Below are positions 60,001 to 64,000 of a stretch of 64,000 nucleotides of DNA, piece after piece. The position numbers and the translations under genes are program-made. Location: positions 1,364,001-1,428,000 of the forward strand of contig NZ_JALKAS010000001.1 in the NCBI RefSeq assembly GCF_023015695.1, read 5' to 3'. A model generated the notes under the pieces. That model had not been told where the DNA came from and made no database searches. It was given only the letters and a program-made list of their open reading frames with translations. The stretch comes from Jannaschia sp. S6380 (lineage in GTDB: Bacteria; Pseudomonadota; Alphaproteobacteria; Rhodobacterales; Rhodobacteraceae). How positions within the stretch are numbered: position 1 is the first letter of the stretch; each line of letters starts with the position of its first letter.

Positions 60001-61752
60001 TCATTCGGCTGCCGGGACCAGGCTGGGCGGCGCATCGTCCGGCAGGATCGTCTCGCCCGGTCGGACGATGGTGAACCGGACCGGCGCCCGCGTGACGTCG
60101 AGCCCGTCCTCCGCCCCGCGCGCCACCGTATAGTAGGAGGCGCCCAAGTCGCCGCCCTCGGGGTGATCCTCGCGGAAATGGGCCCCGCGCGAGTTCTCGC
60201 GCGCGAGCCCCGCATGGGCGATCACCTCCGAAACGTCGCACAGGCTGGCAAGGTTTAGCCAGTCATGCCATGTCAGGTTGAACGCGCGATCGGTGCCGTC
60301 GACGCCGGTTTGCATCAATTCGTCGCGGATGGCCGCGATGCGGGTCAGGCCGCGCTGCATCCCCGTTTCGGTCCGCATCACGCCCACATCCTCCCACATC
60401 GCCTCCTGAAGGGTATGGCGCAGGCTCTGCACATGGCCCGGCGGCTGCGCGAAGGGGTGTAGTGCGCGCGCGACCTCGGCCTCCAGCACCTCCGGGTCGG
60501 GGTCGCGCAGGGACAGGCGCGCCACGTCGGCGCCCATCACGTCCCCGGCCACGCCGCCATAGACGGTGGAATTGGCCACCCCGTTGCCCCCCAGCCGGTT
60601 CGACCCATGCGCGCCGCCCGCATCCTCGCCCGCGACATACAGGCCCTCGAGCGCGGTGCGCGTGTCGGGGTCGACCACCACACCGCCCATGAAGTAGTGC
60701 GCCGTCGGGACAACCTCGACCCGCCCCGCAGCCAGGTCGAAGCCGCTGTCAGCGCAGCGCTGGACCATACCCGCGAATTTGCGGCGCACGTTCTCCGGCC
60801 CCAGATGCGCCATCGAGATGAAGACACCCCCGTTCTCGGACGTGTTGTTCCGGCGCATCTCGGCATAGATGCCGCGGCTGACCACGTCGCGCGTGGCCCG
60901 TTCGCCCCGCGGGTCGGTGTCGAACATGAACCGGTGATCGGCCCCGTTCAGAAGCTGCCCGCCCGCGCCGCGCAGCCCCTCCTCCAGCACGGTCCCGGTC
61001 ATCTTGGTGTGATCGCCCGCCAACAGGCCGGTCGGGTGGAACTGGACCATCTCCATGTCTCGCAAGGGCAAACCCGCGCGCAGTGCCATGGCCAGCCCGT
61101 CCATCGTCTTGTCGCCCGAGGGCGTGTGGTACTTGTACATCGTCGGGCCGCCGCCGGTGCCCATCATCACCGCCCGCGCCCGCACGAGGCGAAACCCTCC
61201 GCTGCGCATATCGACGAACAGGACGCCAGCCAGCGCCGCGCGGTCGGCGGTCGGGATCAGGCCGATGGCGCGATGCTCCTGCAACTTTTCGATGGGGCGG
61301 GACAGGACCTGCTCCATCAGCCGGTTGATGATCTCGATCCCGGTCAGGTCGCCCTTGTGCACCGTCCGGTCCGCGGTCTGGCCGGCGAAGGCCTTCTGGT
61401 GCAGGCTGCCATCGGCGTTGCGGTCGAAGAAGCAGCCGATTTCGTTCTCCAGCTCGCGGATGCGGACGACTGCCTGCTCGCACAGCTTCCAGGCCATGTC
61501 CTGATCCGGCAGCCATTTGCCGCCTTCGATCGTGTCCATGAAATGCCGCTCGACGGAGTCACCGTGACCCAGCGCCACGTTGTACCCACCCTGGACCATG
61601 CGGGTGCAGCCGCATTTCCCGATCAGGCCCTTCACCGCCATCGTGATGCGCGTGCCGGCCGGCGCGGTCTGCTGGGCATGCAGCGCCGCGAACATGCCCG
61701 CCCCGCCGGAGCCGAGGATCAGGATGTCGGTGTCGTGCCGCTCGATCCGCAT
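60001..61752 (-). CDS. Succinate dehydrogenase/fumarate reductase-like flavoprotein subunit
   Basis: 583-residue flavoprotein of the SdhA/FrdA family. ILILGSGGAGMFAALHAQQ is the FAD motif, VQFHPTGLLAG and PTAHYFMGGVVVD supply substrate-binding His residues, LEEGLRGAGGQLLN and YVAGEDAGGAHGSNRLGGNGVANSTVYGG are family blocks. At the position of the covalent-FAD His (SHT in SdhA) the sequence is GKCGCTRMVQGGYN, with Cys-49 instead of His, so FAD is probably bound non-covalently or through a different residue. This is an accessory, not the TCA-cycle, enzyme. Confidence 0.9.
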   Translation of the reverse strand: MRIERHDTDILILGSGGAGMFAALHAQQTAPAGTRITMAVKGLIGKCGCTRMVQGGYNVALGHGDSVERHFMDTIEGGKWLPDQDMAWKLCEQAVVRIRELENEIGCFFDRNADGSLHQKAFAGQTADRTVHKGDLTGIEIINRLMEQVLSRPIEKLQEHRAIGLIPTADRAALAGVLFVDMRSGGFRLVRARAVMMGTGGGPTMYKYHTPSGDKTMDGLAMALRAGLPLRDMEMVQFHPTGLLAGDHTKMTGTVLEEGLRGAGGQLLNGADHRFMFDTDPRGERATRDVVSRGIYAEMRRNNTSENGGVFISMAHLGPENVRRKFAGMVQRCADSGFDLAAGRVEVVPTAHYFMGGVVVDPDTRTALEGLYVAGEDAGGAHGSNRLGGNGVANSTVYGGVAGDVMGADVARLSLRDPDPEVLEAEVARALHPFAQPPGHVQSLRHTLQEAMWEDVGVMRTETGMQRGLTRIAAIRDELMQTGVDGTDRAFNLTWHDWLNLASLCDVSEVIAHAGLARENSRGAHFREDHPEGGDLGASYYTVARGAEDGLDVTRAPVRFTIVRPGETILPDDAPPSLVPAAE

Positions 61753-61753
61753 G

Positions 61754-62095
61754 CTAGACGGCCCTCAGAAGAAACAGACCCGACACCAGGAACGAGACGG
61801 CCGCGGCGAGCGCGGCGAGCGTCTTTTGTCGTGGCGTCCAGGGCAGCCACTCGAGCGCGAGCAGGCGCAGCCCGCCCAGCATGTGGACGGCAAGCCCGAA
61901 TACCAGCCCGAACTCAGCCAGCTTGACCAGCGGCTGTTCGGTAAGCGCAAGCAGACCATCCAGTCGCGCCGGTGCCGAAAGCGCCTGTGCGAGCACCCAG
62001 AAATGCACGGGCAGGAACAGCGCCAGCGCCAGCCCCGACACCCGGTGAAGCGCATAGGCCCACCAGAGCGGGTGGCCGCGATATCCGCCCCTCAC
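61754..62095 (-). CDS. Cytochrome-b-type membrane anchor subunit, SdhC-like
   Basis: 113-residue subunit with three hydrophobic helices. GTG start at 62093-62095 overlaps the stop of the upstream subunit (GTGA). WWAYALHRVSGLALALFLPVHFW (HRxSG motif, His-17 and His-31) and FGLAVHMLGGLRLLALE (His-71) resemble SdhC heme/quinone residues. With the neighbouring 112-residue subunit it forms the membrane anchor that passes electrons to quinone. Confidence 0.8.
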   Translation of the reverse strand: MRGGYRGHPLWWAYALHRVSGLALALFLPVHFWVLAQALSAPARLDGLLALTEQPLVKLAEFGLVFGLAVHMLGGLRLLALEWLPWTPRQKTLAALAAAVSFLVSGLFLLRAV

Positions 62096-62430
62096 GCCGG
62101 CCCCCACGTCACGGCGACTACCGACCACATCCCCATGCCCGCAAGAAGCAATCCCGAAAACCACATCAGCACGCGCACTGCCCCCAAGCGCAGGCCCAGC
62201 ACCTCGTACGCGATGACGCGCAATCCGATGGCCGCGTGGATCGCGGCGGCCATCACGAACCCGCCGTAGAACAGGAACCACGGGACCGAGCCCTGCGTGC
62301 GGCCCAATATCTCGGCCGCGCTGAGACCGCCCTGGATTGCGTAGATCATGACGCCCAGATGGACGGTCACGAAGGGGGCCATCAGCGCCGCCGTGATCCG
62401 TTGTGCCATGTAGAGCCGCAGGTCAAGCAC
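62092..62430 (-). CDS. Membrane anchor subunit of the succinate-dehydrogenase-like complex
   Basis: 112-residue protein, GTG start at 62428-62430 overlapping the iron-sulfur gene by 8 bases (an ATG seven codons later is possible). YMAQRITAALMAPFVTVHLGVMIYA (His-24) and PWFLFYGGFVMAAAIHAAIGLRVIAYEVL (His-65) are hydrophobic helices with candidate heme ligands; a third helix follows (VLMWFSGLLLAGMGMWSVVAV). Both anchor subunits carrying histidines means one or two b hemes are possible. Confidence 0.78.
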   Translation of the reverse strand: MLDLRLYMAQRITAALMAPFVTVHLGVMIYAIQGGLSAAEILGRTQGSVPWFLFYGGFVMAAAIHAAIGLRVIAYEVLGLRLGAVRVLMWFSGLLLAGMGMWSVVAVTWGPA

Positions 62431-63169
62431 GCCGCCGCCCCCGCAGATACGCCCGCGTCGTCTCGCGTTTCAGCCCCGCGATCGCCTTCATCGGGTTCAG
62501 CGCATTCGGACAATGCACGGCGCAACTGCCCTGGCTGTGACAGTTGTGGCAACCGCCCGCCCCCGAGACCGCGTCGAGGATCGCCTGTTCGTCCCCGTCC
62601 CGCGCGTCGTTGAACAATGTCCAGGCTCGGTTCAGCGCCGCCGGCCCCAGGAAGTCGGGGTTGCCTGCGACCGTATCGCAGGCGGCGTAGCAGATGGAGC
62701 AGTTGATGCATTCGATCCCCGTATTCGCCTCGACCCGGGCGGGGGAGGCCGGGTCGATGGGCACGATGCCCTCATGGCGGCTGCGGCTGGGGTGGTGGAC
62801 GGCCTCGGCCGCGACCCATTTGTCGAAGAACGGGTCCATGTCGGTGGCCAGATCCTTGATCACCGGAAGGTTCCGCAACGGACCGATGGAGATCGTTCCC
62901 CCGTCGGACACCTTCGAGACATGGGTGCGACAGGTCCAACGCGGGACGCCGTTCACCATCATCGCACAGCTGCCGCACATGCCGACACGGCAGGCATAGC
63001 GATAGCTCAGCGACGGATCGGCATTCTGTTGAACCCACGCGACGAGGTCGAGGACGGTCTGGCTCCGCCGGACGGGCACGTCGTAGGCCTGGAACGCCCC
63101 GCCCGACGCGTTCCCGCGCCAGATGCGAACGTTCAGCCTCTCGGATCCCTCGGAAAGCTCTGCTGGCAC
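62423..63169 (-). CDS. Succinate dehydrogenase/fumarate reductase-like iron-sulfur subunit
   Basis: 248-residue electron-transfer subunit. [2Fe-2S] ligands in YACRVGMCGSCAMMVNG and WTC (Cys-60, 65, 68, 80); [4Fe-4S]/[3Fe-4S] ligands in ECINCSICYAACD (Cys-154, 157, 160, 164) and CHNCHSQGSCAVHCPNALNP (Cys-210, 216, 220). Cys-207 is extra. No ATG fits without an unrelated leader; the GTG at 63167-63169 (or the TTG just before it) is chosen, with GGGG upstream. First gene of the six-gene leftward operon. Confidence 0.88.
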   Translation of the reverse strand: MPAELSEGSERLNVRIWRGNASGGAFQAYDVPVRRSQTVLDLVAWVQQNADPSLSYRYACRVGMCGSCAMMVNGVPRWTCRTHVSKVSDGGTISIGPLRNLPVIKDLATDMDPFFDKWVAAEAVHHPSRSRHEGIVPIDPASPARVEANTGIECINCSICYAACDTVAGNPDFLGPAALNRAWTLFNDARDGDEQAILDAVSGAGGCHNCHSQGSCAVHCPNALNPMKAIAGLKRETTRAYLRGRRRA

Positions 63170-63197
63170 CAAACATACCCCGGTATCGGCGGACTTG

Positions 63198-63260
63198 CGG
63201 CCCAATATACCGTTCGCAAAAGTAACGAACAGGGATAAATCATAACCGAAATCGTTAGCG
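63198..63260 (-). promoter_or_regulatory. Promoter region of the succinate-dehydrogenase-like operon
   Basis: AT-rich stretch upstream of the iron-sulfur gene. TATATT (complement of 63204-63209) is a plausible -10, placing transcription about 30 bases before the GTG; the -35 is weak. An inverted repeat GTTCG-N9-CGAAC (63212-63230) overlaps the spacer and could be an operator. Confidence 0.45.
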
Positions 63261-63715
63261 GGACTTTCGGGTTCCTTTCGGCGAGGAGGCATGAGGTATG
63301 GTCGAGGTCGCACATTTCCGCGCGGCGCCCGGTCCAGTCCCTGCGCCTGGCCTGCCGATGAAACGGATGCCCCGTATGAGATGGCCGAAATGCTCCCGGC
63401 GCACGTCTCGGGCAGTATGGTGGTCGGGACCTATCGAAAGACCGGCCATCCACAAAAACCCGTCGGCGATCGGCGCGCGGTCGTCGTCCGACAACTCGAC
63501 GATTCCAGCCATCGGATGCGGTCGCCCGGTTCGATCAGGTGCCGTGCGCACTTGCGGCGCTCGATCCGCCTGCCGTCGGTCATGCTCGCCGGAACCGTTC
63601 CATGCCCGGGCCGTAACGGGGGATAGGTGAGGCAAGGGGGATCGGAGCGGGCCGATCCGCATGGCGCGTTCCTTGCGATTGCATCCCAGTCGGCGCGCAG
63701 GGGTACGGCGCCGCG
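63261..63715. other. Stretch with no supportable gene
   Basis: Open frames occur on both strands but none resembles a known family, has a good ribosome site and remains intact. A 50-codon minus frame from about 63604 (MTDGRRIERRKCARHLIEPG) looks weakly protein-like and the homologous-looking continuation is in another frame, so a decayed gene is possible. Together with the fragment at 63716-63916 this suggests degenerating DNA next to the catabolic island. Confidence 0.4.
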
Positions 63716-63916
63716 ATGCCCGACTACGCGAAGCTTGCCGAGGTCAAGCGCCTGCATCAGCGGCGCGGCGACACGATCATAGATGTCACGCCTGACCAGA
63801 TCGAGGCGATGACGCTCCCGGACCGGATCGTCGTCATGAACCATGGCCGGACCGAGCAGCAAGGTACGCCGGCCGAAATGTTCCACGACCCCGAGACGGA
63901 AGCCCGTATCCGCTGA
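63716..63916 (+). pseudogene. C-terminal-half fragment of a UgpC/MalK-type ABC ATPase
   Basis: 66 codons matching the interior of a sugar/glycerol-3-phosphate ABC ATPase from the region after the Walker [54 protein letters not shown]. The intact form would read VTHDQ; here the catalytic H-loop His is Pro, the tyrosine before it is Asp, and there is neither Walker A nor signature motif upstream, nor the C-terminal TOBE domain downstream. It is therefore a decayed remnant and not a working ATPase. Confidence 0.7.
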
Positions 63917-64000
63917 AGGCGCGCGGCGGGGACGAAAACGCCAAACTTGGGAAATCGTCAGCCGAAAAGTTGCTCGATCGCACCGCGATATCGGAAATGG

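Noticed and set aside
63431..63886. Minus-strand 151-codon gene
   Set aside because: It is antisense to the recognisable ABC-ATPase fragment and matches no family.
1..64000. tRNA, rRNA, CRISPR arrays, intact IS elements, prophage
   Set aside because: No cloverleaf-like sequence, repeated spacers, transposase or phage structural gene was recognised on either strand.

Overview
The window is high-GC alphaproteobacterial chromosome, most likely Rhodobacterales (Roseobacteraceae/Paracoccaceae). Support comes from the pccB-to-pccA block with small lipoprotein, DUF6497 and Rho-N genes in between, aerobic CobS/CobT cobaltochelatase genes, a CtrA-type box (TTAA-N7-TTAA), and dense coding with many ATGA/TGATG start-stop overlaps. 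I saw no tRNA, rRNA, CRISPR array or intact insertion sequence. The annotation rests on reading the sequence and on family knowledge; no database search was run.

Layout. 1-5,758 (minus strand): propionyl-CoA carboxylase alpha (cut by the left edge) and beta, separated by three small lipoprotein genes, a hypothetical gene, a DUF6497 gene and a Rho-N-like gene. 5,939-20,878: housekeeping and transport genes (Bcr/CflA-type MFS, CoxG-like SRPBCC, secreted nuclease, EamA, LysE/ArgO, DUF998, YebC, VOC, SLC13-TrkA_C, MBL hydrolase, AEC transporter, lytic transglycosylase, gatB, DUF4177, BolA, J-domain, DUF2235). 21,026-22,889: an ECF sigma factor, its RskA-type anti-sigma factor and a fasciclin-domain protein. 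22,999-26,037: cobS and cobT, split by an AT-rich structured spacer. 26,126-33,005: a phosphodiesterase-like enzyme, aminopeptidase P, DUF427, DUF2267, a glycolate oxidase/D-lactate dehydrogenase-like flavoprotein and a ClC channel. 33,072-37,418: two GH13 glucosidases around a flavin-dependent LLM-family gene.

37,425-51,165 is a myo-inositol utilisation region. A leftward operon (iolD, a PhyH-type Fe(II)/2-oxoglutarate oxygenase, iolC, iolB, a class II aldolase, iolG) diverges from a rightward operon (Gfo/Idh dehydrogenase, IolE/IolI-like TIM barrel, second Gfo/Idh). A LacI-family regulator and an ABC sugar importer follow. The same 16-base palindrome lies in both divergent intergenic regions and is the probable operator. 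The oxygenase inside the operon is the least expected component and may widen the substrate range, for example to O-methyl-inositols.

51,162-63,169 is a second catabolic island: a TctCBA tripartite transporter with an L-2-hydroxyglutarate-dehydrogenase-like flavoenzyme, a LysR regulator with a TauE/SafE permease and an enolase-superfamily enzyme, and a six-gene operon with a succinate-dehydrogenase/fumarate-reductase-like complex followed by a two-subunit Fe-S fumarase/tartrate-dehydratase. Together these look like import, dehydrogenation and hydration of a di- or hydroxy-carboxylate that I cannot identify. The right end holds a decayed fragment of an ABC-transporter ATPase.
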